DNA of 64,000 bases from JBEGHD01 sp049334165. GTDB taxonomy: Bacteria; Bacteroidota; Bacteroidia; Flavobacteriales_D; Sanyastnellaceae. The notes beneath the pieces were generated by a model. That model made no database searches. It was not told the DNA's origin and saw nothing but the letters and a program-made list of their open reading frames with translations. Numbering within the stretch: position 1 is the stretch's first letter; every line of letters starts with the position of its first letter. The position numbers and the translations under genes were made by a program. Where the stretch lies: the NCBI GenBank assembly GCA_049334165.1, contig JBEGHD010000010.1. One strand, given 5' to 3'. Below are positions 26,615 through 36,290 of this stretch, one piece after another.

Positions 26615-28790
26615 ACAGCTGGCCGGAGCAACCACGGCCGCCAAGGTTGACAAGTTTAGCTACGACAACCAAATTGTAAAGATGTTTGCCAATGCCACCA
26701 TTTTTTGGGGCGCTATTGGTATGTTGGTAGGACTGCTGATAGCTTTTCAGTTAGTTTTTCCAGCATTAAATTTCGGCATTGAGTACACCTCTTTTGGCCG
26801 CATTCGACCACTGCATACCAACGCGGTGATTTTTGCATTTGTGGGTAACGGGATTTTTGCGGGAGTTTACTACTCGCTGCAGCGACTCCTCAAAGCGAGA
26901 ATGTACAGCGATCTGCTGAGTAAAATCAACTTTTGGGGATGGCAACTGATCATCGTCTCGGCCGTGATCACTCTCCCGATGGGCTACACCACTTCCAAAG
27001 AATACGCGGAGCTGGAGTGGCCCATTGACATTGCCATTACGCTGATTTGGGTGGTATTTGGATGGAACATGTTCGCTACAATCCTCAAAAGAAGAGAGCG
27101 CCACCTCTACGTAGCCATCTGGTTCTACATCGCAACGTTTGTGACCGTAGCGGTTCTCCACATCGTCAACTCATTTGAGCTTCCGGTGAGCTTCCTTAAA
27201 AGCTACTCGTGGTATGCCGGAGTGCAGGATGCACTTGTGCAGTGGTGGTACGGCCACAACGCAGTGGCTTTCTTCCTCACCACTCCATACCTGGGGTTGA
27301 TGTACTACTTCGTACCCAAGGCCGTTAACCGACCCATCTTTTCCTATCGACTTTCGATTATTCACTTTTGGGCTCTGATCTTCCTCTACATCTGGGCCGG
27401 CCCTCACCACTTGCTCTACACTGCCCTTCCAGACTGGGCTCAGTCACTGGGAGTTGTGTTCTCGGTAATGCTCATCGCTCCGTCATGGGGTGGTATGATC
27501 AACGGACTGTTAACACTTCGCGGAGCCTGGGATAAAGTGCGCGACAGTGCAGTGCTCAAGTTCTTTGTGGTGGCTATTACGGCCTACGGTATGGCCACGT
27601 TTGAAGGACCAATGCTGTCACTCAAAAACGTAAACGCTATCGCCCACTTTACCGATTGGATCGTGGCTCACGTACACGTAGGTGCCCTCGGCTGGAACGG
27701 ATTCCTGACTTTTGGTATGCTCTATTTCCTCTGGCCGGTACTTTTCAATACGAAATTGTACTCTATGAAACTGGCCAACTTCCACTTCTGGATTGGCACG
27801 TTGGGAATACTCTTTTACGCCATCCCACTCTACTGGGCTGGATTTGCACAAAGCCAAATGTGGAACGACTTCACTGAAGATGGATTCCTGGTTTACCCGA
27901 ACTTCCTCGAAACAGTGACCAACATCATCCCGATGTACGCTTACCGCGGAATTGGTGGATTGCTCTACTACATCGGTGTGGTAGCAATGGTTTACAACCT
28001 TTGGAAAACTGCCCGCTCAGGGTCTTTCATTAAAAACGAAGAAGCTGAAGCGGCTCCACTTACCAAGTTGACTAAAGAGCACAAAGACGATCACTGGCAC
28101 AGATGGTTCGAAAGAAAACCAACGATGCTCCTCATCGGATCTTTGATTGTGATCCTCATCGGTGGAATCATCGAGATGGTGCCTACTTTCCTCGTGAAAT
28201 CTAACGTACCAACGATCTCCAGCGTGCAGCCCTACACTCCACTCGAGTTGCACGGTCGGGACGTCTACATCCAGGAAGGCTGTGTGAGTTGCCACACCCA
28301 AATGGTTCGTCCATTCCGCTCCGAAACTGAGCGCTACGGTGAGTACTCCAAAGCCGGAGAGTTTGTCTACGACCACCCATTCCTTTGGGGATCTAAGCGA
28401 ACCGGACCCGACCTCGCTCGTGAGGGAACAGCCAAGCTGAAAAAGCCAAACTCATGGCAGTTTAAGCATCTCTACGATCCGCGAAGTGTATCTGCAGGAT
28501 CTATCATGCCGGAGTATCCGTGGCTGCTAGAGAACAAAATCGACACATCAACCACAGCGGCTAAAATTAATGCGATGATCACGCTCGGAGTACCTTATGC
28601 AGACGACTATGCTCAGCGAGCTAATGTTGACCTAATGAACCAGGCCAACGAGATTGTTGCCGACATGGAAGACTTCCTCAAGCAGGATGGATTTGTAGCT
28701 GAGCCGGATGACGAAATCATCGCACTCATCGCCTACCTGCAAAGGCTGGGAACAGACATCGAGAAAAGTAAAACCGCAGAAAACGAATAA
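26601..28790 (+). CDS. ccoNO: cbb3-type cytochrome c oxidase, fused CcoN-CcoO subunit
   Basis: About 729 residues from the ATG at 26601; an upstream in-frame extension overlaps ccoS and is not used. Residues 1 to about 480 are CcoN, with twelve or so helices and His ligands in RPLHTNAVIFAF, the helix YGHNAVAFFLTTPY, HHLLYTALPDWAQ (Tyr candidate for the His-Tyr crosslink) and VAHVHVGALGWNGF. A linker and one anchor (about 505-527) lead into CcoO, with haem c site CVSCH (Cys561 onward) and Met ligand in GSIMPEYPWL. It is the catalytic subunit of a high-affinity terminal oxidase that reduces O2 in the inner membrane. Fusion of N and O is usual in Bacteroidota. Confidence 0.95.
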   Translation: MNQSEQLAGATTAAKVDKFSYDNQIVKMFANATIFWGAIGMLVGLLIAFQLVFPALNFGIEYTSFGRIRPLHTNAVIFAFVGNGIFAGVYYSLQRLLKARMYSDLLSKINFWGWQLIIVSAVITLPMGYTTSKEYAELEWPIDIAITLIWVVFGWNMFATILKRRERHLYVAIWFYIATFVTVAVLHIVNSFELPVSFLKSYSWYAGVQDALVQWWYGHNAVAFFLTTPYLGLMYYFVPKAVNRPIFSYRLSIIHFWALIFLYIWAGPHHLLYTALPDWAQSLGVVFSVMLIAPSWGGMINGLLTLRGAWDKVRDSAVLKFFVVAITAYGMATFEGPMLSLKNVNAIAHFTDWIVAHVHVGALGWNGFLTFGMLYFLWPVLFNTKLYSMKLANFHFWIGTLGILFYAIPLYWAGFAQSQMWNDFTEDGFLVYPNFLETVTNIIPMYAYRGIGGLLYYIGVVAMVYNLWKTARSGSFIKNEEAEAAPLTKLTKEHKDDHWHRWFERKPTMLLIGSLIVILIGGIIEMVPTFLVKSNVPTISSVQPYTPLELHGRDVYIQEGCVSCHTQMVRPFRSETERYGEYSKAGEFVYDHPFLWGSKRTGPDLAREGTAKLKKPNSWQFKHLYDPRSVSAGSIMPEYPWLLENKIDTSTTAAKINAMITLGVPYADDYAQRANVDLMNQANEIVADMEDFLKQDGFVAEPDDEIIALIAYLQRLGTDIEKSKTAENE

Positions 28791-28793
28791 ACC

Positions 28794-28988
28794 ATGCTGA
28801 AATTTATCAAACATACCATGGACACGATCGGTGGGATCGAAATTTTCCCGGTGATCAGCTTCCTCATATTCTTCATCTTCTTCATTGCTCTTTTTGTGTG
28901 GGTTTTCCGCATGAGAAAAGCAGATGTGAAGACGATGGCAGCTCTTCCACTTGAAGACGATGAAAACGAAAACCCTTTGAAACGCTGA
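28794..28988 (+). CDS. ccoQ: CcoQ-like small oxidase subunit
   Basis: 64 residues with one membrane helix (FPVISFLIFFIFFIALFVWVF) followed by a basic and then acidic tail (MRKADVKTMAALPLEDDE). Position between ccoNO and ccoP and the FVWVFRM-type helix end match CcoQ/FixQ, which stabilises the core complex. It starts 3 bp after the ccoNO stop. Confidence 0.88.
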   Translation: MLKFIKHTMDTIGGIEIFPVISFLIFFIFFIALFVWVFRMRKADVKTMAALPLEDDENENPLKR

Positions 28989-28991
28989 GTC

Positions 28992-30191
28992 ATGAAGAAG
29001 TTACTTTTTATACTATCGATTATTTTGACGCTGCCGCTAACAACTTTGGCTCAGGCAGACACAACGACCGCGGCAGACACTACCGGCACAGCCGAAATGA
29101 CCGAAGCGCAACAAGCAATGGCTGAAGCTGCGGAGCAATCGGGGGTTCCAGACATCTGGATTCTCGTGATCCTGCTTACCGTTATCGGCATCATGCTCCT
29201 ACTCGTTCGCGGAATTGCCTACAGTATTGCCGATCTGAACAAACGAATCGAAGAAACAAAAGCTACAGCCGGTGGCGGTGCTGCAAAAGCGATTCTCACG
29301 ATTCTCACTTTTGGAGCTGCACTTACTGCTAGCGCCCAACCGCAAACGCCAAACATGGGCGGAGAGTTTGAGCTAACTAAAACAATGCTCGGACTGCTCA
29401 TTTTTGTGATCATCTTCCTCTTCATCACCATTTTGCTGATGAGGCGAGCTTACAAAAACCTGGCTGAATTGATGCATTCGGAGGGACACACAGAAGTGCC
29501 TTTGAAATTGAACATCATCAACTCTCTCCACCTGACAGACCGCGTGGATGTTGACAAGGAAGAAACGGTGATGCTCGATCACAACTACGATGGTATTCGT
29601 GAACTCGACAACAACCTGCCACCATGGTGGAAGTACATGTTCTACGCGACTATCGTTTTCGCTGTGGTTTACCTCGTTCGCTTCCACGTTACTGGCACTG
29701 CGCAACTATCGCACGAAGAATACGAGGCTGAGATGGCGATGGCTATGGCCAACCAGGAAGCTGCAGGTGCTGCGGAAGATGCTATCACAGAAGACAACGT
29801 GACAAAAGTCACCGACCCCGTGCTTTGGGAAAAAGGAGAGAAAATATATGTGGCCAACTGTGCTACCTGTCACGGTGTGAACGGGGGTGGCGGAACCGGC
29901 CCAAACCTCACCGACCAGTACTGGAAGCACGGAGGAGGAATCAAAAACATCTTCTCTACCATCAAGAACGGAGTGCCCGAAAAAGGGATGATCCCGTGGG
30001 AAAGCCAGCTCAGCCCGGAGAACATTCAAATTGTGGCGAGCTACATCATGAGCATTGAGGGAACCAACCCACCGGATGCCAAAGAGCCTGAAGGAGAGAT
30101 TTGGGTTCCTGAAGAAGAAGGTGAAACAGAAGAAACACCTGCGGAAGGCGACTCTGAAGAAACAGCTCAGGAAGAAACTATGCAGTCTTAG
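28992..30191 (+). CDS. ccoP: cbb3-type cytochrome c oxidase subunit CcoP (single haem c)
   Basis: 399 residues. An N-terminal signal-like helix and two further helices (about 50-75 and 130-155) precede the usual CcoP N-domain (LPPWWKYMFYATIVFAVVYL). One cytochrome c domain follows, with CATCH at residues 290-294 and the Met ligand in KGMIPW. Proteobacterial CcoP has two haems; one haem is common in Bacteroidota. The C-terminus is a long acidic tail. The subunit brings electrons from periplasmic cytochrome c to CcoO/CcoN. The gene starts 3 bp after ccoQ. Confidence 0.94.
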   Translation: MKKLLFILSIILTLPLTTLAQADTTTAADTTGTAEMTEAQQAMAEAAEQSGVPDIWILVILLTVIGIMLLLVRGIAYSIADLNKRIEETKATAGGGAAKAILTILTFGAALTASAQPQTPNMGGEFELTKTMLGLLIFVIIFLFITILLMRRAYKNLAELMHSEGHTEVPLKLNIINSLHLTDRVDVDKEETVMLDHNYDGIRELDNNLPPWWKYMFYATIVFAVVYLVRFHVTGTAQLSHEEYEAEMAMAMANQEAAGAAEDAITEDNVTKVTDPVLWEKGEKIYVANCATCHGVNGGGGTGPNLTDQYWKHGGGIKNIFSTIKNGVPEKGMIPWESQLSPENIQIVASYIMSIEGTNPPDAKEPEGEIWVPEEEGETEETPAEGDSEETAQEETMQS

Positions 30192-30241
30192 GCAGTAGCA
30201 GTTTTAGATCTGAAGGTGAAGAAGAAAGACAACAATTTGTG

Positions 30242-31672
30242 ATGGACGATAAAAAGAACAAAGAAGAATACATGGACCAGAGTTTCCGCGACACCATCGG
30301 CACTGTCGATGAGGAGGGGAAACGAAAATGGGTCTATCCGAAGAAGCCCAGCGGCAAGTTTCACAATGCGAGGGTTTGGGTTAGCGTGCTTCTTCTGGCA
30401 TTTCTCTTTGCCGGTCCTTTCATCCGCATTGGCGGTCAGCCTCTGTTGATGATCAATGTGATCGAACGAAAGTTCATCATCTTCGGTCAGGTTTTCTGGC
30501 CACAGGATTTCTACATCTTCGTTCTGATCATGCTGGCGGGGATCATTTTCATCGTGCTCTTCACCGTTGTGTTTGGCCGACTCTTTTGTGGCTGGGTTTG
30601 TCCCCAAACCATTTTCATGGAAATGGTTTTCCGGAAAATCGAGTACTGGATAGAAGGCGACTACAAGCACCAGCGCAGGCTCAACAAGCAGCCGTGGAAT
30701 GCGGAGAAGATTCGCAAGAAAGTGATGAAACACGGGATCTTCTTTCTGATCTCATTTTTGATCGCCAACACCTTTTTGGCTTACATCATCGGTTCCGAAG
30801 AGTTGATTGGGATTATCACAGACCCACCATCCGAACACCTTGCCGGACTCGGTTCGATCTTGATTTTCACCGGAGTGTTTTACTGGGTGTTTAGCTGGTT
30901 TAGAGAACAAGTCTGCATCGTAGCCTGCCCTTACGGAAGGCTGCAAAGTGTGATGCTCGACAGGAGCTCGATCGTGGTGGCTTACGATTTCATCAGAGGT
31001 GAAAAGCGCGGCAAATTCAGAAAGAACGAAGACCGCAACGAAGTGGGCAAAGGCGACTGTATCGACTGCCACCAGTGTGTGGACGTGTGCCCAACAGGAA
31101 TCGACATCCGCAACGGAACGCAGCTGGAGTGCGTGAACTGCACCGCCTGCATCGATGCCTGCGATAGCATCATGGAAAGCGTGAACCTTCCGAAGGGATT
31201 GATCCGCTACGACTCCGAAGAAGGCATCGTCAACAAGAAACACAAGAAGTTTACCGCCCGAAGCATCGGCTACAGCATTGTGCTCATTCTCATTTTGGGA
31301 TTGGTCAGTTTCCTCCTTTTTAACAGATCTGACGTGCAGGCCACGGTTTTGAAAACTCCGGGCCAACAGTACCAGATCCGCGAAAACAACGAGATCAGCA
31401 ACCTCTACAACTACAAGGTGATCAACAAGACTTTCGAAGATATTCCTGCAGAGTTTAGGTTGATAGACATGGACGGAAAGGTGGAAGTTCTCGGCAACAG
31501 CACAACAGAAATCACAGCCGAGTCGATGGCAGAAGGTTCGTTCTTCATTATTCTCAACAAAGCTGATTTGACTGAAAGAAAGTCGACAATAGAATTGGGT
31601 GTTTACGACAAAGACGGCAACCTGCTCGATAAGACGGAAACCACTTTTTTGGCACCTGTAAAAACACAGTAA
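30242..31672 (+). CDS. ccoG: Cytochrome c oxidase accessory protein CcoG
   Basis: About 476 residues; the ATG at 30242 is preferred over the GTG one codon earlier. It has several membrane helices, a periplasmic/membrane Cys motif (LFCGWVCPQT), the motif VCIVACPYGRLQ, and two 4Fe-4S ferredoxin-type clusters (CIDCHQCVDVCP and CVNCTACIDACD). A C-terminal Ig-like domain follows the last helix. CcoG (RdxA/FixG) is a cupric reductase that helps deliver Cu to cbb3 oxidase. It lies 50 bp behind ccoP in the same operon. Confidence 0.94.
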   Translation: MDDKKNKEEYMDQSFRDTIGTVDEEGKRKWVYPKKPSGKFHNARVWVSVLLLAFLFAGPFIRIGGQPLLMINVIERKFIIFGQVFWPQDFYIFVLIMLAGIIFIVLFTVVFGRLFCGWVCPQTIFMEMVFRKIEYWIEGDYKHQRRLNKQPWNAEKIRKKVMKHGIFFLISFLIANTFLAYIIGSEELIGIITDPPSEHLAGLGSILIFTGVFYWVFSWFREQVCIVACPYGRLQSVMLDRSSIVVAYDFIRGEKRGKFRKNEDRNEVGKGDCIDCHQCVDVCPTGIDIRNGTQLECVNCTACIDACDSIMESVNLPKGLIRYDSEEGIVNKKHKKFTARSIGYSIVLILILGLVSFLLFNRSDVQATVLKTPGQQYQIRENNEISNLYNYKVINKTFEDIPAEFRLIDMDGKVEVLGNSTTEITAESMAEGSFFIILNKADLTERKSTIELGVYDKDGNLLDKTETTFLAPVKTQ

Positions 31673-31673
31673 A

Positions 31674-32111
31674 ATGAAATTCAACTGGGGAACTAAAATC
31701 GCGATACTCTACATCGGCTTCATCGGGCTCATCATTTTTATGGTGGTAAAAAGCTTCGGTGAAAAGTACGACCTCGTAACCGAAGACTACTACGCCAAAG
31801 AGATCGCTTACCAATCGCAGATCGACAGCCGACAGCGAGCTGAGAACCTCGACAGGGACTTACGAGTGGAGCAATCAAACGAATTGCTGTCAATCGTTTT
31901 CCCTCATGAGAATGGTACGCGAATCACAGGAACGGTGAACTGCTTTAGGCCATCTAATGAGTCATTGGACTTTGAGGAAACTGTTGACGGAACGGAAAAC
32001 GTTTACTCCATCGATAAGGCAAGGTTTAAAGCCGGCAAGTACAGAATTAAAGTGAACTGGAAAGCTGATGGAAAAGACTTTTTCACTGAAGAAATTGTAG
32101 TGATTCGATAG
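31674..32111 (+). CDS. ccoH: FixH/CcoH family protein
   Basis: 145 residues with a single N-terminal helix (IAILYIGFIGLIIFMVVKSF), then the FixH hallmark LVTEDYYAKEIAYQSQID and a beta-rich periplasmic domain. CcoH stabilises the CcoNOP assembly intermediate. The ATG lies immediately behind the ccoG stop, supporting coupled translation. Confidence 0.92.
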   Translation: MKFNWGTKIAILYIGFIGLIIFMVVKSFGEKYDLVTEDYYAKEIAYQSQIDSRQRAENLDRDLRVEQSNELLSIVFPHENGTRITGTVNCFRPSNESLDFEETVDGTENVYSIDKARFKAGKYRIKVNWKADGKDFFTEEIVVIR

Positions 32112-32115
32112 TTAC

Positions 32116-32814
32116 ATGGAACTTTGGACCGCCATAACAATTGGGCTCATCGGGAGCTTTCACTGCATCGGGATGTGCGGTCCCATCGCCTTTGCACTTC
32201 CGCTAAATCGCACCAGCGAGCGAACCAAAATTTTTGGCAGTCTACTCTACAACGGAGGCCGTCTTCTCACCTATTTCTCGCTCGGTGTGATTTTCGGATT
32301 GCTCGGCTACGGCTTTGCCATGGCCGGCTTTCAGCAGTGGATTTCAATCATCGTTGGCGCCATCATGGTTTTCAGTGTGGTGTGGCCCAAGATCAACCAC
32401 CGCACGCCATCGCTCACTCCGCGCTTTAGCCTGTGGCTGGGCCAGGTGAAAGGCCAGCTCGGCAAGCGACTCAGCAGGCAGAGCAACACCAACCTTTTTG
32501 CTATCGGCTTGCTCAACGGACTACTCCCCTGCGGCCTGGTTTACATGGCCATTGCCGGAGCCACAGCCATGGCCACGCCCGTTGAAGGCGGATTCTTTAT
32601 GGTAGCCTTCGGACTCGGCACCGTGCCGCTGATGCTCGCCATGAGTGTTTTCGGCAACCAGGTAAAAGCCACACTCACCCAAAAGGTGCGTCACTTCATC
32701 CCCATTTTCATTGTGTTAATTGGTGTGCTTTTCATCCTCCGCGGCATGAACCTCGGAGTCCCCTTCGTCAGCCCGAAGATCGACAAGCAACGGACTGAGA
32801 TGATTTGTCATTGA
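32116..32814 (+). CDS. Sulfite exporter TauE/SafE-like (DsbD_2-type) membrane protein of the cco operon
   Basis: 232 residues with about six helices and paired motifs GSFHCIGMCGPIAFALPL at the N-terminus and GLLNGLLPCGLVYMA in the middle. Such proteins close cbb3 operons in many Bacteroidota and are annotated as TauE/SafE or UreH-like. The Cys residues in membrane helices suggest metal or thiol handling, plausibly Cu supply to the oxidase; this is inference. The gene starts 4 bp after ccoH and is the last in the operon. No clear terminator is seen before the accessory island. Confidence 0.87.
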   Translation: MELWTAITIGLIGSFHCIGMCGPIAFALPLNRTSERTKIFGSLLYNGGRLLTYFSLGVIFGLLGYGFAMAGFQQWISIIVGAIMVFSVVWPKINHRTPSLTPRFSLWLGQVKGQLGKRLSRQSNTNLFAIGLLNGLLPCGLVYMAIAGATAMATPVEGGFFMVAFGLGTVPLMLAMSVFGNQVKATLTQKVRHFIPIFIVLIGVLFILRGMNLGVPFVSPKIDKQRTEMICH

Positions 32815-32992
32815 TCGGCTGGCCAACTCCCCTTCTCTCCAACTACCTTCCTCCTACGCTTTTCTGAAATTCTAAAATATCCTACATTGTGCGGGGAACA
32901 AGAGGCTTATCCGATGAAGTTAGCTCTGGAAATTTACACTGCCACTGACAATTCTAAAATTTATAAAGGGATTGTGACTAATACTAAACACC

Positions 32993-34759
32993 ATGTTCAA
33001 TCAATCATACAACGATGTAAAAGTATATCAGATCAATTTGGACTTCCACGAGTTCAAGGATTTTAGGGGAAATTACTCAAGGGTTATCGATCATATTCTT
33101 GATCATCATAAGGAAAATTTCAAGTCTGATTATGAAGTTTCTCACTTTGAGAATTCCGTAGAAATAGAACAGTGTACTTATAGGTTATATACCTTTTATG
33201 AAAAAGACAAGGAATCTGTGTGGAAAGACTTTCTTCCTGAAGAACTTATCAAGCGAAGCGACTTCACCGTGAAAAGCACCTCTTTTGCTCTGTTTATACA
33301 AATTGAAAAGAGAATATTCGCAATTATAGGAGGAGTTGGTATTTCAGTCATCAAAAGATTTTCCAATGAATCATTTGGATTAGACCTCTATGAAAAAATT
33401 GCAGACCCTGCTATCGATATTGTGCATACTGAAATTTCTCGTGGAGTCTCAGGCAACTTAACTTCTGAACAGAAAACATTTAGGAACGAACAAAGACTTC
33501 AAGATGTACTTAGCATTGGTCGAGTACCGAAAAAATTTTACTTGCGACTTCGCCAAGATTTAAGAGACTCTCTCTTTGACTTTATTGACTTTGATGATTC
33601 TGAGAACATATACTTAGAAATAGGTTCCGCTTTCTGTCTTAAATGGAAGATTTCATTTAATCAATTACATGAGCTTATTATACGGATAAATGAGGCATTG
33701 GACACTGAAAGTTCGACTTCATTGAGTCGGTTTGAGAAAGTGACAGATAATGATATAATTCAAAGTAATCTTTTACCGGCACTTTTAAATCATCTGAGGG
33801 ATGACATCGTAAGGCTATCAAATCAAAAAACGAATTTGTCTCAGCTACTAGACTACGACTTCATTCATCCTAGTAAATGGCAGCAATTTTATGAGTGCGA
33901 TTCATATAAAGCTTATCTCAAAGGAGCACAAAAAGCTTTTTTCGAAACACATGACAGAACCCAAATTTATCAATCTGTTCTCAAGCATGTTCATAACCTC
34001 ATTGAAAACACAGATGAGTATAATTTCAGAAGTATTCTCCTTGGGGTTAGAATAAAAGGATACGTTGGTAAGATCAAAAAAACAGAGGCTATGTTTATAA
34101 ATCATCTTACGTGTGAAGTCCCAATTGGAAAACATCCCTACTTTATTATAGACAATAATTGGTACAAAGTAAAAGGAGGATTTATTGAAGACATCAATGA
34201 ACAGTGCCTGCAAATAATAAAAAGAAACAAGCTGAATCCAAGTCCCTTGGACATGACATGGGATAAAGACAATGAAAGCGAATCAGATTACAATCTCAAA
34301 TACGTAGGACGCGAGAACTATTGGGTCTTGGATAAAATGTTAGGTCAGAATATTGAGCTTTGTGATATAGCATTTTTAAAGGAAGACAATTTATACTTGA
34401 TACACGTTAAAGATGGTTTCGATGCTAAAATTCGTGACCTTACAAATCAAGTTTCTATCTCTGCCCAACGTCTTTGGAACGATATGAGATCGGATAGGGT
34501 TTTTATAAAAGAAGTTTTTGACAAATATTCTAAAGGAGCAAATAATGTAGATGGTATTTCTAGAGAAGCCTTTTATAAGCTCTTCACAGAGAATTCAATC
34601 ACATACGTGCTAGCAGTTACTACGAACTTAAAAGGTAAAACCATCACAAACCATCTGAGTGAGCATAAATCTAACATCGCAAAGTTTTCTGTTATTCAGA
34701 GTTTTCAAGAGCGAATTGACAACTACCCATTGCAAATAATCGAAGTAGAGACTGTATAG
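32993..34759 (+). CDS. TIGR04141/DUF6119-like protein with nuclease-like C-terminal segment
   Basis: 588 residues, no signal peptide or membrane helix. An N-terminal part includes FALFIQIEKRIFAIIGGVG and SFGLDLYEKIADP, the feature pattern of the sporadically distributed TIGR04141 (DUF6119) family. Near the C-terminus the segment CDIAFLKEDNLYLIHVKDG (C457, D458, H471, K473) followed by LTNQVSISAQ matches what I recall of this family's CD...HVK block, which resembles a PD-(D/E)xK-type active site. Family members are known mainly by sporadic distribution and association with mobile or defence loci; no reaction is established here. It is the first of three genes on one strand with gaps of 69 and 61 bp. 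The DNA is visibly AT-richer than the cco operon. Confidence 0.7.
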   Translation: MFNQSYNDVKVYQINLDFHEFKDFRGNYSRVIDHILDHHKENFKSDYEVSHFENSVEIEQCTYRLYTFYEKDKESVWKDFLPEELIKRSDFTVKSTSFALFIQIEKRIFAIIGGVGISVIKRFSNESFGLDLYEKIADPAIDIVHTEISRGVSGNLTSEQKTFRNEQRLQDVLSIGRVPKKFYLRLRQDLRDSLFDFIDFDDSENIYLEIGSAFCLKWKISFNQLHELIIRINEALDTESSTSLSRFEKVTDNDIIQSNLLPALLNHLRDDIVRLSNQKTNLSQLLDYDFIHPSKWQQFYECDSYKAYLKGAQKAFFETHDRTQIYQSVLKHVHNLIENTDEYNFRSILLGVRIKGYVGKIKKTEAMFINHLTCEVPIGKHPYFIIDNNWYKVKGGFIEDINEQCLQIIKRNKLNPSPLDMTWDKDNESESDYNLKYVGRENYWVLDKMLGQNIELCDIAFLKEDNLYLIHVKDGFDAKIRDLTNQVSISAQRLWNDMRSDRVFIKEVFDKYSKGANNVDGISREAFYKLFTENSITYVLAVTTNLKGKTITNHLSEHKSNIAKFSVIQSFQERIDNYPLQIIEVETV

Positions 34760-34828
34760 AAATGCGAAAAGACAACTGGTGAAATTATTAAAAAGATACT
34801 TCTCTGAAAGTAACAAAATGATGCACTT

Positions 34829-36229
34829 ATGAAAATCAAGAACCAAGAACTAGAAATACCAGTAGAGCAACCTTTTCAATATTGCAAACTTTCAAGAGAA
34901 CCTTTTGCCAAAGTTCTAACTGACATCGTTAACACCTATGCAGACGGATTTGTGTTGGCAATAAACAATGAGTGGGGTACTGGAAAAACGACTTTCGTTA
35001 AGATGTGGCAGCAACACCTTAAAAATGAAGGATTCCAAACTGTCTATTTCAATGCATGGGAAAATGACTTCGACAACAATCCTTTAGTTGCCGTAATGTC
35101 AGAGCTAGAATCCTTAGCTCAAAAGGAGAACAAACGAAATTTCAAGTCCGTCATTGAAAAGGGTTCTGTTTTAGTCAAGAATGTTGCTCCTGCTCTTTTT
35201 AAGGCAATAGCCAATAAATATATTGACGCAGAAGAAATAACCACAGCTATTGAAAATGCCACCAAAGCATCAACCGAAATTTTAGAAGAAGAGATTAAAG
35301 AATACTCATCAAAAAAGAAGACCATAGTTGATTTCAGAAAAGAATTAGAAAAATTTGTAAAGAACCCGGAGAATGAAAAACCATTAATTTTTATTGTTGA
35401 CGAATTAGATCGATGTCGTCCAAGCTACTCAGTTGAGGTACTTGAACAGATTAAGCATTTCTTCTCAGTGCCCGGGATTGTTTTTGTTCTTTCGATTGAT
35501 AAGAATCATCTGTCTAGTGCTGTCAAAGGGTTCTATGGAAGTGAACAAATAAATAGTAACGAATATTTGAGGAGATTTATCGACTTGGAGTATTCAATTC
35601 CTAAGCCTTCAGCTACTCAATTCATCGAATATTTGTTTGAATATTACGAATTCAATGAATTCTTTAAATCAAAAGATCGTAGTAGATTTTCGGAAGTACG
35701 TGATGACCCAAGACATTTCATTTCGATGGCTCAATATCTTATAGAGAAATCAGTTGTACCACTTAGAAAACAAGAAAGAATTTTCGCACTAACAAGATTA
35801 GTTTTGTCATCATTTAAAGCTAATGAATACACATTATCTCACGTTCTATTCCTTTTGGTTTTTCTTAAAATTTCACGAAATGATCTCTATCAAGCAATTG
35901 ACAAAAAAGAAATAACAGTGCAGAGATTGAGTGATTCTATTAGTGAGGTTCTATTATCTGACACACGAGTTAGTCCCATACTTAACTTGGGTTACATTGA
36001 AGCCTTATTATTGTGGTTGTATAACAATAATCTGGAGCATCAAGTAAGGTCAGCCCTGGTCATTCATAATCAAGATAGGACACTGAGCACTCCTATCAAT
36101 TCAAGACTAAACGATACTAATGGATCTTTGGCTAAGCACTTCGTTCATTTTGAAAGTGAACGTTTTGGACATCTTAAACTTGATTTTCTATTGAATAAAA
36201 TTAATCTGACCGAACCGATCAGCACTTGA
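34829..36229 (+). CDS. KAP family P-loop NTPase
   Basis: 466 residues. Walker A GTGKTT lies at about 50-55 (preceded by INNEWGTGKT), an FNAWEND motif at 74-80 and Walker B IFIVDELDRC at 187-196, together diagnostic of KAP NTPases (STAND-related). A helical insert at about 110-170 lies between them, and the C-terminal half is helical. No clear membrane helix pair is visible, unlike many KAP proteins. KAP proteins often act in bacterial conflict systems as switch ATPases. In this position it would couple sensing to the nuclease/helicase proteins on either side; that is inference from context. Confidence 0.88.
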   Translation: MKIKNQELEIPVEQPFQYCKLSREPFAKVLTDIVNTYADGFVLAINNEWGTGKTTFVKMWQQHLKNEGFQTVYFNAWENDFDNNPLVAVMSELESLAQKENKRNFKSVIEKGSVLVKNVAPALFKAIANKYIDAEEITTAIENATKASTEILEEEIKEYSSKKKTIVDFRKELEKFVKNPENEKPLIFIVDELDRCRPSYSVEVLEQIKHFFSVPGIVFVLSIDKNHLSSAVKGFYGSEQINSNEYLRRFIDLEYSIPKPSATQFIEYLFEYYEFNEFFKSKDRSRFSEVRDDPRHFISMAQYLIEKSVVPLRKQERIFALTRLVLSSFKANEYTLSHVLFLLVFLKISRNDLYQAIDKKEITVQRLSDSISEVLLSDTRVSPILNLGYIEALLLWLYNNNLEHQVRSALVIHNQDRTLSTPINSRLNDTNGSLAKHFVHFESERFGHLKLDFLLNKINLTEPIST

Positions 36230-36290
36230 CAAACCGCTCTCCTCCACTTTTCGTAAACCAAACACTGTGTGAAATTTCAAAGCAAGCAAA

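Noticed and set aside
30752..31684. Minus-strand open frame of 310 codons opposite ccoG
   Set aside because: Shadow of the ccoG coding strand; ccoG has clear Fe-S motifs and operon context.
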